Shown: in pieces, positions 13,157-20,359 of the stretch
Position numbering within the stretch: the stretch's first letter is position 1
Layout of the letters: each line of letters begins with the position of its first letter
Virus record (IMG/VR): IMGVR_UViG_3300043410_000927
Location: 1 to 21,014 of that record
Origin: a virus
Length of the DNA stretch: 21,014 nucleotides
Reading direction: 5' to 3' (one strand)
The notes under the pieces: model-generated
What the model was told of the DNA's origin: nothing
Databases searched by the model: none
The model's input: the letters and a program-made list of their open reading frames with translations, nothing else
Position numbers and translations under genes: made by a program

Positions 13157-14343
13157 GAAAACTATATTACATGGGCTTAGAAACATACAAAGCCCGTTAC
13201 ACATTACAACTAACCGAGTGGAACAAGCGTGTATTTGATTCACGTGGATTCGATGTTAGTTATGTTCCCGGACTTACATTGTCCAATGGAGAAAAGATTG
13301 TTGTAGGCCAAGTACTAGACGCACACGGCCGCTCTTACTTTGGTATGAGTCAACTAATGAACCTTGTTCGATTAATGCAACAAGGACAAGTTACTGATAA
13401 AGATGTTGTTTACTTTGAAGACATGTTTCAACCGGGCTTTGAAAGCCTTGGGTATATTCTTGATCAAGTGCCTGCTGAGATGCGACCACGCATTTACGTA
13501 CGGTGCTTGGCGCAGTCAATCGATCCTGATGACTTTGTTCACGTATGGGGAATGTCCAAGTGGATGGGCCTCTACGAACATATGGTATGTGAAATTGTCC
13601 GTAAAACGAATGGCGCTGTACTCGCAACTAACGAAGAAATGGTCATGAACATGAAGATTGCAGGTTGGGATTGTCCAATCTACAACATTAGTGGCCTAGC
13701 ATTTGGTAAGAGTGAAGTTCAAGAACGTGTTGGCAACAACATTAAGCCATTTAGTGAACGCAAGCATCGTGTTGTATTCTCGGCACGTTGGGACCAAGAA
13801 AAGCAACCAGACTTCTACATGGATGTTATCAAAGCATGGCACGAACGCCATCCTGGCAGTGGCGTAGAGTTTGCAGTATGCTCGGGCGCAAAACTAAAAA
13901 GCAATAACGACAGCTACATGGAACGTACACGCGGTATGCAAACAGCAGGATTGTTGACCATTTACGAAGATTTAGAAAAGAATCAGTACTATGATATTGT
14001 TAACGATAGTCGTGTTGTTTTTAATTGTGCATTACAAGATTGGGTCTCCAACACTGTCTCCGAAGCTGACGCTTTGGGATGCAATGTACTTTATCCTGCT
14101 TATCGTTCTTTCCCTGAAACTTTTGCAAACGATCATACTCGTATGTACGTACCATGGTCAATAGAAGATGCATTAGACAAGTTAGAAAAACTATTGCAGA
14201 AGCCTAGCGAACACATGGGCAAGATTAGCGATTGGAACGATGGTACTGTTGGCCGCATTTGCGACATTATTGAAGGCAAAGGCGAACAATGGTTGCGTAT
14301 GTCAACTGACTACCGCAAACATACACATACATCTAAATATTAA
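13153..14343 (+). CDS. GT-B glycosyltransferase (group 1 / GT4-like)
   Basis: Start: a TTG at 13153 sits six bases after a strong GGAGG (13142-13146) and overlaps the previous stop (TTGA). The alternative ATG at 13171 is too far from that ribosome site, so a TTG start is preferred, giving 396 residues. The C-terminal half shows a typical GT-B donor domain: RVVFSARWDQEKQPDFYMDV (about 210-229, the 'GR...eKg.d...' strand and helix), a middle strand FAVCSGA, then YYDIVNDSRVVFNCALQDW and VSEADALGCNVLYPAY, matching the donor-binding 'E...G.pvi' region. The acceptor could be DNA, as for T4 AGT/BGT, a surface glycan or a protein. The DpdA pathway nearby, and GalE and a DegT-type enzyme downstream, make DNA-base decoration an attractive but unproved option. 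Confidence 0.72.
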   Translation: MRKLYYMGLETYKARYTLQLTEWNKRVFDSRGFDVSYVPGLTLSNGEKIVVGQVLDAHGRSYFGMSQLMNLVRLMQQGQVTDKDVVYFEDMFQPGFESLGYILDQVPAEMRPRIYVRCLAQSIDPDDFVHVWGMSKWMGLYEHMVCEIVRKTNGAVLATNEEMVMNMKIAGWDCPIYNISGLAFGKSEVQERVGNNIKPFSERKHRVVFSARWDQEKQPDFYMDVIKAWHERHPGSGVEFAVCSGAKLKSNNDSYMERTRGMQTAGLLTIYEDLEKNQYYDIVNDSRVVFNCALQDWVSNTVSEADALGCNVLYPAYRSFPETFANDHTRMYVPWSIEDALDKLEKLLQKPSEHMGKISDWNDGTVGRICDIIEGKGEQWLRMSTDYRKHTHTSKY

Positions 14344-14350
14344 TTATGTC

Positions 14351-14860
14351 ATGGCTACCAAATTAGAAAACTTAGACTTAGAAATAGCACACTTTAATAA
14401 CTTTCGCAACAAGATCTCTGGCTGTGAAGATTTATGTCAGAACACCATTACTAGATTATTGCAATTTGGTATTATTCAAGTTTCAACCGCGTTTGAACTG
14501 GCACTAGCCAATTCTGGCGGTCACCAAGTGGTCAGTGAAAATACGCATGATCTCAGTGATGGTAGCGATGCAAAGTTATCTTGTGTAAGAACTTACAATT
14601 ACGGTAATTCATACGGGGCTCCAGTGACTAACATATACGGCAAAACAGGCTCGTTACGAGTTCAAGTTTACGAGCGGAAGAATCATAAATTTTATTACTT
14701 TGTAATTCCGCAGTATGCTTATTCACATGTGCCAAAGTCAAGTAATATCGAAATCCCATTCTATATAGACGGATCGCCTAGACGGGTTCCGTCTAGGGTA
14801 GTTTCGCGTAATTGGTGGAATTACGAAGTTGCTTCATTCGAAGAAATGTCACGTAAGTGA
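14351..14860 (+). CDS. Conserved hypothetical protein, possible nuclease-like fold
   Basis: I chose the ATG at 14351 (169 residues, MATKLENL) because the frame upstream runs inside the glycosyltransferase gene. The N-terminal third is helical (ISGCEDLCQNTITRLLQFGI), followed by a polar region with DLSDGSDAK (67-75), then strands SLRVQVYERK (101-110) and FYYFVIPQYAY. A strand ending in D-x-K or E-x-K followed by a second strand is reminiscent of PD-(D/E)XK nucleases, but the spacing is not clearly right, so function remains open. There is no clear Shine-Dalgarno sequence; it starts seven bases after the previous stop. The stop is shared with the next GTG start (GTGA). Confidence 0.6.
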   Translation: MATKLENLDLEIAHFNNFRNKISGCEDLCQNTITRLLQFGIIQVSTAFELALANSGGHQVVSENTHDLSDGSDAKLSCVRTYNYGNSYGAPVTNIYGKTGSLRVQVYERKNHKFYYFVIPQYAYSHVPKSSNIEIPFYIDGSPRRVPSRVVSRNWWNYEVASFEEMSRK

Positions 14861-15045
14861 GTCTAAATACTAAACAAGAAATCTGGGTCGAATGCTGCCA
14901 GGCAAAATGGCCCGCTATGAGCGAAGCTGCCTGCTTGGCACTAAGCATGAGGGCCGCAAGCGACTATTACCTCGGCGGTAGTCCAGAACTTGTAGAAGTA
15001 TTTGATCAATATGTAATGCTAAAAACACTCAAAGGAATTGATTAA
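14857..15045 (+). CDS. Hypothetical small protein, GTG start
   Basis: This 62-residue protein begins with GTG at 14857, overlapping the previous TGA (GTGA). It contains two adjacent cysteines (WVECCQAKWPAMSEAACLAL) and is probably two helices. I recognise no domain. Its stop overlaps the next ATG (TAATG). The tight overlap on both sides is the main support for it being a real gene. Confidence 0.55.
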   Translation: MSLNTKQEIWVECCQAKWPAMSEAACLALSMRAASDYYLGGSPELVEVFDQYVMLKTLKGID

Positions 15046-15269
15046 TGGCAACAAAGAAAAGTAAAGTATTAACGGACGATATTATTGCAATAGCAGGCAA
15101 GTGGCCCAAGGTGGAAATCGGAACACACCTAACAGTTACTAAATTTGAAAACGGCGTTACTATTTTAAAATGGGACGACGAACAACTTCTTAAAGAAGTA
15201 CAAGAAGCAATCGCAAGCGTAGAAGGGAAATCAGATGACAAAACTCGCAAAACTCGCAAAAGTAAATGA
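15045..15269 (+). CDS. Hypothetical small protein with basic tail
   Basis: The 74-residue protein has AAGGA upstream and an ATG overlapping the previous stop (TAATG). It begins MATKKSK and ends in a Lys/Arg tail (KTRKTRKSK) that is encoded in part by a tandem 9-base repeat (AAAACTCGC twice, 15240-15257). The middle (THLTVTKFENGVTILKWDDEQLLKEVQEAI) is a beta hairpin plus helix. That pattern resembles the next protein's middle section, suggesting an old duplication. Function is unknown; a nucleic-acid-binding tail is possible. Confidence 0.55.
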   Translation: MATKKSKVLTDDIIAIAGKWPKVEIGTHLTVTKFENGVTILKWDDEQLLKEVQEAIASVEGKSDDKTRKTRKSK

Positions 15270-15426
15270 TTCAATTACCGTTAACCGTTACGACAACGGT
15301 TGGATGGTAGAGATTGGCGGCCGTAACAAAAAAGACGACTGGGCAAACACTAAGACTATGTGTGCCACTGAAGAAGAACTAATTGCAGTTCTTAAAGAAT
15401 ACAACTCAATGGTTATTGCAGAGTAA
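15235..15426 (+). CDS. Hypothetical small phage protein
   Basis: The 63-residue protein starts at the ATG at 15235 and overlaps the end of the preceding gene by 35 bases in another frame; AGGGA lies just upstream. Its pattern is beta hairpin plus helix: DSITVNRYDNGWMVEIGGRN, then ATEEELIAVLKEYN. I recall similar 'rYdNGwmvei.Gr...ddW...' proteins in aquatic phages without known function. It resembles the upstream neighbour in layout (strand, nG turn, strand, then E-rich helix). Confidence 0.6.
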   Translation: MTKLAKLAKVNDSITVNRYDNGWMVEIGGRNKKDDWANTKTMCATEEELIAVLKEYNSMVIAE

Positions 15427-15427
15427 T

Positions 15428-15838
15428 ATGGCAACTTGGAAACTTTCTAATTACCACAAGAAGAACGTTGTTGAAACTCAACATTGGGCTAAGGACGGAA
15501 AGTCGTTTACTCGCAGCGAAGGCTTTCGTTGGGGCAAATTTACTCGAGAAGACGACGAGCAACCTGATGTTGACCTAGAGAATCCAGACGGGTACGAACC
15601 CTTGTGGGACGATTGGGAAATGGACATGCTCGACGATGGCTGTTGGGCAGAATTTGATTTCCCGGAAGACTTTACTCAAGAAGAGCGTGAAGAAATTGAA
15701 CGCCTATGGGACGAAGATAGTTACAGTGGCTTAGAAGGTGCAGGTTGGTACAATGACGATACTGACATTACACTCCAAGGCCCATTGCTACTAGAAAACA
15801 CAGATACTGGTGAAAGCTGGAACGGGGATAATGAATAA
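15428..15838 (+). CDS. Hypothetical strongly acidic protein
   Basis: The ATG at 15428 (MATWKLSNYHKK) is preferred over an upstream in-frame ATG at 15383 that lies within the previous gene; it gives 136 residues. A basic N-terminal 15 residues is followed by a very acidic body rich in Asp, Glu and Trp (for example EPLWDDWEMDMLDDG and EEREEIERLWDED). It ends with a short beta-rich section. Acidic phage proteins of this kind include DNA mimics and inhibitors, but nothing specific identifies one here. Its end overlaps the GalE start by eight bases. Confidence 0.6.
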   Translation: MATWKLSNYHKKNVVETQHWAKDGKSFTRSEGFRWGKFTREDDEQPDVDLENPDGYEPLWDDWEMDMLDDGCWAEFDFPEDFTQEEREEIERLWDEDSYSGLEGAGWYNDDTDITLQGPLLLENTDTGESWNGDNE

Positions 15839-16820
15839 AACGATTATCGTAACAGGCGGTTGTGGCTATATTGGTAGCCACGTTGCTCGTGCATTTAAGA
15901 TGAATGGCGACACTGTACATATCATCGATCGTGTAAAGCGTGAGCATACACTAAAAGACATTGATGGTTACTTTATTAGCGACTTTGTAACAGAAGAATC
16001 GTTAGCAACAATAATTGACTTACAGCCAGATATTATTGTTCACTGTGCAGGTACCAGCCTCGTTGGCCCATCAATGACAGATCCAGCCGAGTATTACGAA
16101 AACAATATTGTCAAGACTATTGCGTTACTTAACGTAGTCAAAAGCATGGATAAAAAGCCGCTGATTATGTTCTCTAGTAGCGCAAGTGTCTACGGCAATC
16201 CTGTGCGTTTGCCAGTTAACGAGCTAGACCCTAAAGCACCTATTAGTCCTTACGGCAACACAAAGTACATGACAGAGTTGATCCTACGTGATTATTGCTC
16301 TGCGTATGGTATTAATAGCATTTGTTTCCGTTATTTCAATGCCGCGGGTGCAGAACCTATTAATCATGACTTAGGGCAAGAGCTCGGTGCCACACATATT
16401 GTTGCCCGTGTATTAGAAGCAAGTCTTGCGAAACGAGCATTTACTATCAACGGTGACGATTATAATACACCCGATGGTACTTGCGTTCGTGATTATGTAC
16501 ACGTTTGGGATATTGCACAAGCACACGTTAAAGGTGCAGAATTTATTAACAGTGTTACTGACGACCTTACAACCGCAGTAGCAATGGTTTTTAACTTAGG
16601 CACAAACAAGGGCGTTAGCAATAAACAAATCGTTGATTATGTCTACGGTCGTTATGGGCTAGCGCATGTTAACTTTGGTCCACGACGAGCCGGCGACCCA
16701 GACGAGTTAGTGGCCGATCCACATTGTGCTTGGGACTTACTTGGATGGGATCCACAATTCAGCGACATAGAAACAATTATAGATTCAGCATATAAGTGGT
16801 ATAGTAATGGGATTCGATAA
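15831..16820 (+). CDS. galE: NAD-dependent sugar epimerase, GalE-type
   Basis: UDP-glucose/UDP-N-acetylglucosamine 4-epimerases interconvert glucose and galactose configurations on UDP-sugars. The ATG at 15831 puts the Rossmann motif TGGCGYIGSHV (8-18, GxxGxxG) near the N-terminus; an ATG at 15810 would add seven residues from within the previous gene. FSSSASVYG (114-122) and the catalytic Y141-x3-K145 (YGNTK) of short-chain dehydrogenases are present. So are GalE-specific stretches FRYFNAAGA and RDYVHVWDIAQAH. It has 329 residues, close to the E. coli enzyme (338). GalE is the closest family, but phage epimerases can use other UDP-sugars. It overlaps the aminotransferase-like gene by 14 bases, so the pair probably makes a nucleotide sugar, possibly for the glycosyltransferase at 13153. 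Confidence 0.88.
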   Translation: MNKTIIVTGGCGYIGSHVARAFKMNGDTVHIIDRVKREHTLKDIDGYFISDFVTEESLATIIDLQPDIIVHCAGTSLVGPSMTDPAEYYENNIVKTIALLNVVKSMDKKPLIMFSSSASVYGNPVRLPVNELDPKAPISPYGNTKYMTELILRDYCSAYGINSICFRYFNAAGAEPINHDLGQELGATHIVARVLEASLAKRAFTINGDDYNTPDGTCVRDYVHVWDIAQAHVKGAEFINSVTDDLTTAVAMVFNLGTNKGVSNKQIVDYVYGRYGLAHVNFGPRRAGDPDELVADPHCAWDLLGWDPQFSDIETIIDSAYKWYSNGIR

Positions 16821-17415
16821 AATTTTTCAATTTGAAGAGCGTTTAGCAGAGTACACTGGTGCTCCATACGCTATTATGACAGACTGTTGTACCCACGCAA
16901 TTGAGTTGTGCTTGCGTCACGACAAGATTACTGAATGTACATTTACACCGTTTACATACCTAAGCATCCCAATGACTATGCACAAGTTAGGTATCAAGTA
17001 TAGCTACTATCCAGACTCGCTTGCACATAGACAACACTGGGTTGGCGAATATAAGTTCGAAGGTACTCGTATCTGGGACAGTGCTAGACGTTTAGAAAAG
17101 AATATGTATCGCCCAGGTATGATGCAGTGCGTGAGCTTTGGACACGGAAAGCCTTTACACATTGGTCGCGGAGGTGCTATACTACTTGACAATAAAGATG
17201 CATATGATAAAATAATTCGTATGCGGTATGACGGGCGCGATCTAAATATATTACCATGGAGCTCTCAACAAGTGTTTCAGGTAGGATACCATTACAAACC
17301 AACACCGGAAGAAGCCCAACAAGGCCTTGCGTTGTTGGAAGGTATAAAGGAAAATCCCCGTGAGCCAAAGTTTGTAGAATATCCAGACTTAAGAACAATC
17401 ACTATCCAGGACTAA
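16807..17415 (+). CDS. Truncated-looking DegT/DnrJ/EryC1-type PLP aminotransferase
   Basis: The DegT family transfers amino groups to keto-sugars. Recognisable parts are YAIMTDCCTHAIELCL (21-36, the 'vssGTaAL.lal' phosphate-binding region), TFTPFTYLS (45-53), RIWDSARRL (88-96, with D91 in place of the PLP-binding Asp) and SFGHGKPLHIGRGGAI (110-125), where K115 should be the Schiff-base lysine. It has only 202 residues, while the family usually has 370-400: the interval before D91 is compressed and the C-terminal small domain is almost gone. The frame is open and codon use looks ordinary, so this may be a miniaturised phage form rather than decay. It overlaps galE by 14 bases, which supports a sugar-amine role. 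Activity is uncertain. Confidence 0.65.
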   Translation: MGFDKIFQFEERLAEYTGAPYAIMTDCCTHAIELCLRHDKITECTFTPFTYLSIPMTMHKLGIKYSYYPDSLAHRQHWVGEYKFEGTRIWDSARRLEKNMYRPGMMQCVSFGHGKPLHIGRGGAILLDNKDAYDKIIRMRYDGRDLNILPWSSQQVFQVGYHYKPTPEEAQQGLALLEGIKENPREPKFVEYPDLRTITIQD

Positions 17416-17416
17416 A

Positions 17417-18118
17417 ATGACAGACAACAGTTTAAATTTATCACAAGTTATTCGTAAACGCCTAACAGACGCAGACAAGCGTTATTGGGCAGGTGACAAC
17501 ATTTCCGAGTTTATTACAGACAAAGAAAAAGATATGTTAGTAGATGAGCTAACAACTAAATTTGAAGGCGTGCTTGACAGTTTGATTATCGACCGTCACA
17601 CAGATCCTAACTCTATGGATACTGCACGCCGTTTAGCAAAGATGTACGTATATGAAATTATGTCTGGTAGGTATGAGGAGTCACCGAACCCAACGGCTTT
17701 CCCAAATGATACAGAAGGTGCGTACAACGGTATGTTGGTCGTTCGTAGTGAGCTCAAGAGTATGTGTTCACACCACCATCAACCTGTTTCGGGTGTGGCT
17801 TACATTGGAATTATTGCTGGTCCCAAGCTCATTGGACTTAGTAAGTACTCGCGTATTGCCCAGTGGTGCGCTCGACGTGGCACGTTACAGGAAGAGCTTT
17901 GCATGGACATCGCTAAAGAGATTATGTTTGCAACTGGATCCGAGAACGTCGGCGTTTACATTCAGGCCACACATGGATGCTGCGAAAACCGTGGAATTAT
18001 GGCGCACTCGAGCTTAACACAAACCACAGTTTTGCATGGTTCTTTTAAAGAAGATGCAGGCGTGAAAAAAGAGTTCTTTGATAACATTAAGTTGCAACAA
18101 GACTTTGCTCCACGCTAA
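17417..18118 (+). CDS. folE: GTP cyclohydrolase I (FolE)
   Basis: FolE converts GTP to dihydroneopterin triphosphate, the first step of both folate and 7-deazaguanine synthesis. The zinc site is visible: C117-S-H119-H120 in MCSHHHQPVSGVAYIGI, and C188/C189 in THGCCENRGI, matching the family's 'CeHH..pf.G.ahVgyiP' and 'H.Cm..RGv'. LIGLSKYSRIAQWCARRGTLQE (138-159) corresponds to 'viGLSKl.Rive.fa.R.q.QE'. It has 233 residues, with an N-terminal extension of about 60 that is also common in cellular FolE. It starts two bases after the aminotransferase-like stop. With QueD (20391) and DpdA (9792) in the same window, supply of 7-deazaguanine precursor for DNA is the likely purpose, rather than folate. 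Confidence 0.9.
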   Translation: MTDNSLNLSQVIRKRLTDADKRYWAGDNISEFITDKEKDMLVDELTTKFEGVLDSLIIDRHTDPNSMDTARRLAKMYVYEIMSGRYEESPNPTAFPNDTEGAYNGMLVVRSELKSMCSHHHQPVSGVAYIGIIAGPKLIGLSKYSRIAQWCARRGTLQEELCMDIAKEIMFATGSENVGVYIQATHGCCENRGIMAHSSLTQTTVLHGSFKEDAGVKKEFFDNIKLQQDFAPR

Positions 18119-18138
18119 GATGTAGTATTGGCATTATG

Positions 18139-18147
18139 TGCTATAAT
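18139..18147 (+). promoter_or_regulatory. Extended -10 promoter before the exported hydrolase
   Basis: TG-C-TATAAT (18139-18147) is a perfect extended -10 element in the 47-base gap after folE. No good -35 box lies 16-18 bases upstream, as is often the case for extended -10 promoters. The distance from the -10 box to the ATG at 18166 is 18 bases with AAAGGA between, the same compact layout as other promoters in this window. Confidence 0.55.
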
Positions 18148-18165
18148 GCAAACAAAGGAAAATAC

Positions 18166-18930
18166 ATGATAAAATCTATCTTAGTAACACTTTTGTTTGC
18201 ATTTTCTGTTTCTGCACATGCAGACCAGTTGCTGAGTGTGGCACCAGACGGTGCTGGATTTTTCACAGCTAATACTAATGTATTACTTTGGGAGAACCCG
18301 AAGTCTACTGCAACTGTAGTACATTTGCCTGGCGGCACTGGATCGTTTAACGTCACACAACTGTGGCCCCGAGAAAAAGTACATAGCTTCGGTTCCATAT
18401 TAACGTTGTTACTAGCAAGCGGTAATGTGTCTTCTGCATACATTGATAGCCCTTACTCATTGGGCGGTAACGACATTAGTGCTAGACGTAGCGAAGATCA
18501 CTTAGCAAGGGTAGCAAAAGCATTGCAGGCAATTCATAGCAAAACAAATAACCCAATTTGGCTATTTGGTCACAGCAATGGTGCAATCAGTGCTATGGAA
18601 ATGTATTCATACCTAAGCAAAACTAATGATCAACACATTCTAGGTGGCATTATATTATCTAGCTCACGCAACGAACTAATAGTTCCTGCAACTATGAATA
18701 TACCAGTTTTGTTTATGCATCATCGCAATGATACTTGCGTAAACACAATGTACGCCGATGCCCGCCAACGTTACGAAGAAGTTAAAGCTGTAAACAAAAA
18801 TAGAACAGAGTTTGCAACTATCACTTCAGCATTTACACCCAATACTCGCCCATGTTTTTCAGGCGCACACATGTACGAGAACAACTACGCAGAGATTGCA
18901 CAAATTATTGAAAAGTTTACAACCCAATGA
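18166..18930 (+). CDS. Exported alpha/beta-hydrolase (esterase-like)
   Basis: The ATG at 18166, six bases after AAAGGA, is the start. A start at 18136 would add ten residues in front of the signal peptide and would lie within the promoter. Residues 1-19 (MIKSILVTLLFAFSVSAHA) are a clear Sec signal peptide with an A-H-A cleavage site, so the mature protein should be periplasmic or beyond. The catalytic triad is plausible: S137 in the nucleophile elbow FGHSNGA, D189 in HHRNDT and H235 in GAHMYE. An oxyanion region, HLPGGTGSF, lies at 53-61. C191 and C230 could form a disulfide. It has 254 residues. The substrate is unknown: host envelope ester, polysaccharide or lipid are options. It is transcribed from its own extended -10 promoter and overlaps the next gene by four bases. 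Confidence 0.78.
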   Translation: MIKSILVTLLFAFSVSAHADQLLSVAPDGAGFFTANTNVLLWENPKSTATVVHLPGGTGSFNVTQLWPREKVHSFGSILTLLLASGNVSSAYIDSPYSLGGNDISARRSEDHLARVAKALQAIHSKTNNPIWLFGHSNGAISAMEMYSYLSKTNDQHILGGIILSSSRNELIVPATMNIPVLFMHHRNDTCVNTMYADARQRYEEVKAVNKNRTEFATITSAFTPNTRPCFSGAHMYENNYAEIAQIIEKFTTQ

Positions 18931-19247
18931 TAGCACTACCCCCAGGAGTTACCGTTAACTATTTTATTGCCATTGAAATTGATCGCTTAACAGACGAGAT
19001 GATTGAATGGTTTCAAATGATTGGCGGAGAAGTTAGTTTCAAACGTGACTGGGACCGTAAAGGTCGCGAAACTGAAAAGCCGTTAGTAAAATACGGAAAA
19101 GGCAAGCAAAGTTATTATCGGCAAGACGGGAGTGGTGGCACTAGACTTAACTTCCACGGCGACGATGCTAGCACTGCTAGCGTGTTCTTAATTAAATTTA
19201 ACGAGCATGTACAACAACATAACATGGGACAAGACTTCTATGTCTAA
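18927..19247 (+). CDS. Conserved hypothetical protein
   Basis: The 106-residue protein begins in the hydrolase stop (ATGA). It reads as a mixed alpha/beta domain: an N-terminal strand VNYFIAIEI, a helix LTDEMIEWFQMIGG, basic segments RDWDRKGRETEK and KYGKGKQSYYRQDGSGG, and a final strand/helix ASVFLIKFNEHV. I recognise no family. It overlaps the following phosphoribosyltransferase gene by eight bases. Confidence 0.6.
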   Translation: MIALPPGVTVNYFIAIEIDRLTDEMIEWFQMIGGEVSFKRDWDRKGRETEKPLVKYGKGKQSYYRQDGSGGTRLNFHGDDASTASVFLIKFNEHVQQHNMGQDFYV

Positions 19248-19764
19248 AAAATATTACACAAATGAGAATGTAACGCACTACATTCAACAAATTCTGCAAG
19301 GGCTTGCACACGATAACTGGCGACCAGATTACATTGTGGGGCTAACTCGTGGCGGACTAATTCCTGCAACTATGATTAGTCATTACTTGGGTGCGCCAAT
19401 GCATACATTAAATGTAAGCCTACGCGACAATAGATTGGGTCCAGAATCTAACTTGTGGATGGCCGAAGATGCATTTGGGTATGAAGACGGCGAAAGTCAT
19501 ATTAGCAAACGTTACAACATTCTAATCGTAGACGACATTAACGACCAAGGCACGACTTTAAAGTGGATCAAGAGTGATTGGCAATCGGGTTGTTTGCCAA
19601 ATAATCCTGCTTGGCAGGATATCTGGGGTGCTAATGTTCGTACCGCAGTTTTGATTAACAACGAAGCTAGCGAATTCAAAACTGTTGATTATGTTGGCCA
19701 CACAATCAACAAAGAACAAGTTCCAGAATGGTGTGTATTTCCTTGGGAAAACTGGTGGGAGTAA
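19240..19764 (+). CDS. Type I phosphoribosyltransferase (purine salvage type)
   Basis: PRTases join a base to PRPP, or act as regulators. The PRPP loop ILIVDDINDQGTT (94-106) is well preserved. An early strand and helix, PDYIVGLTRGGLIPATMISHYLG (29-51), match the 'd.ivgv.rGG...a..la..l' region of hypoxanthine/xanthine-guanine enzymes. The C-terminus is rich in aromatic residues (EWCVFPWENWWE), like the hood of xanthine-guanine PRTases. The ATG at 19240 (174 residues) is preferred; an upstream in-frame ATG at 19207 lies well inside the previous gene. With FolE consuming GTP, a purine-salvage enzyme would help the GTP supply, but this link is inference. Confidence 0.75.
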   Translation: MSKKYYTNENVTHYIQQILQGLAHDNWRPDYIVGLTRGGLIPATMISHYLGAPMHTLNVSLRDNRLGPESNLWMAEDAFGYEDGESHISKRYNILIVDDINDQGTTLKWIKSDWQSGCLPNNPAWQDIWGANVRTAVLINNEASEFKTVDYVGHTINKEQVPEWCVFPWENWWE

Positions 19765-19766
19765 CT

Positions 19767-20303
19767 ATGAGTAAATTTGATTGGGAGTCTTTCCCTACAT
19801 ACTATATTCTCTGCAAAAAGCTCACAGCACCCAGTGAACTTTGCAGTATTTTCAAGCAACACAATATCAAAAAATATGTGTACAGCTTTGTGTACGACAA
19901 TGCCGTAACCGTAAAAATCGGTATGAGCTCACCGAGAAGCCCAAGCCAGATCTGGGGAGAAAGGGTATATCGACAGTTAGCACATGCATTTAGCTGGGGG
20001 CCGAAGCGTATCGACGGATCAAGCGGAGCCGACTGGGTAATCATTGAGCGTGACTTTAAACTAAAATACGGTGTAGAATTAGATCACAACAAACTTATGT
20101 TGGTGGTGTGGGATGTTTCTAACTATGATTTTCAATCATTCAATCATTTCAAAGAAGTTGAATCAATGGAAAGTGAAAAGATTGATCAACACATCCGTCT
20201 GCTGGGCGAAAAACCAATCGGTAACATCAACGACGAAGCTAACAAGCGAAACCGAAAATTTGTTTCGGTTGATGCTTACAACTCTATATTTACAGTTGAA
20301 TAA
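19767..20303 (+). CDS. Possible GIY-YIG-type (T5orf172-like) domain protein
   Basis: The ATG at 19767 follows GGGAG (19757-19761); an earlier in-frame ATG at 19728 lies in the previous gene. It has 178 residues. YVYSFVY (37-43) and VKIGMSS (49-55) resemble the two strands of GIY-YIG superfamily domains ('yvY.f...g.vKIG.t'). ER (65-66) lies in the following helix, and E94 in WVIIERDF is in the position of the metal-binding Glu. It could be a stand-alone endonuclease or a T5orf172/MUG113-like relative. The rest (DHNKLMLVVWDVSNYDF and a charged C-terminal helix) is not recognised. Confidence 0.45.
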   Translation: MSKFDWESFPTYYILCKKLTAPSELCSIFKQHNIKKYVYSFVYDNAVTVKIGMSSPRSPSQIWGERVYRQLAHAFSWGPKRIDGSSGADWVIIERDFKLKYGVELDHNKLMLVVWDVSNYDFQSFNHFKEVESMESEKIDQHIRLLGEKPIGNINDEANKRNRKFVSVDAYNSIFTVE

Positions 20304-20306
20304 ATA
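20299..20306 (+). promoter_or_regulatory. Possible T4-type late promoter
   Basis: AATAAATA (20299-20306) matches 7 of 8 positions of the T4 late promoter TATAAATA and lies at the start of the queD leader. TAAATA-like strings are common by chance in AT-rich sequence, so this is weak evidence. Confidence 0.22.
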
Positions 20307-20317
20307 CATGTTCAACA

Positions 20318-20343
20318 AGCGGCCTCAGGCCTTTCATCCCGCT
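20318..20343 (+). terminator. Small hairpin in the queD leader, weak terminator candidate
   Basis: GGCC (20321-20324) and GGCC (20328-20331) can form a 4-bp stem with a three-base loop followed by TTT. Alternatively AGCGG (20318-20322) can pair with CCGCT (20339-20343). The two forms compete. The T run is short, so termination would be weak. Confidence 0.25.
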
Positions 20344-20359
20344 ATACAAATTCTGCAAG

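Noticed and set aside
18128-18147. TTGGCA as the -35 box for the TATAAT at 18142
   Set aside because: The spacer is only 8 bases; the promoter is better explained as an extended -10 type.
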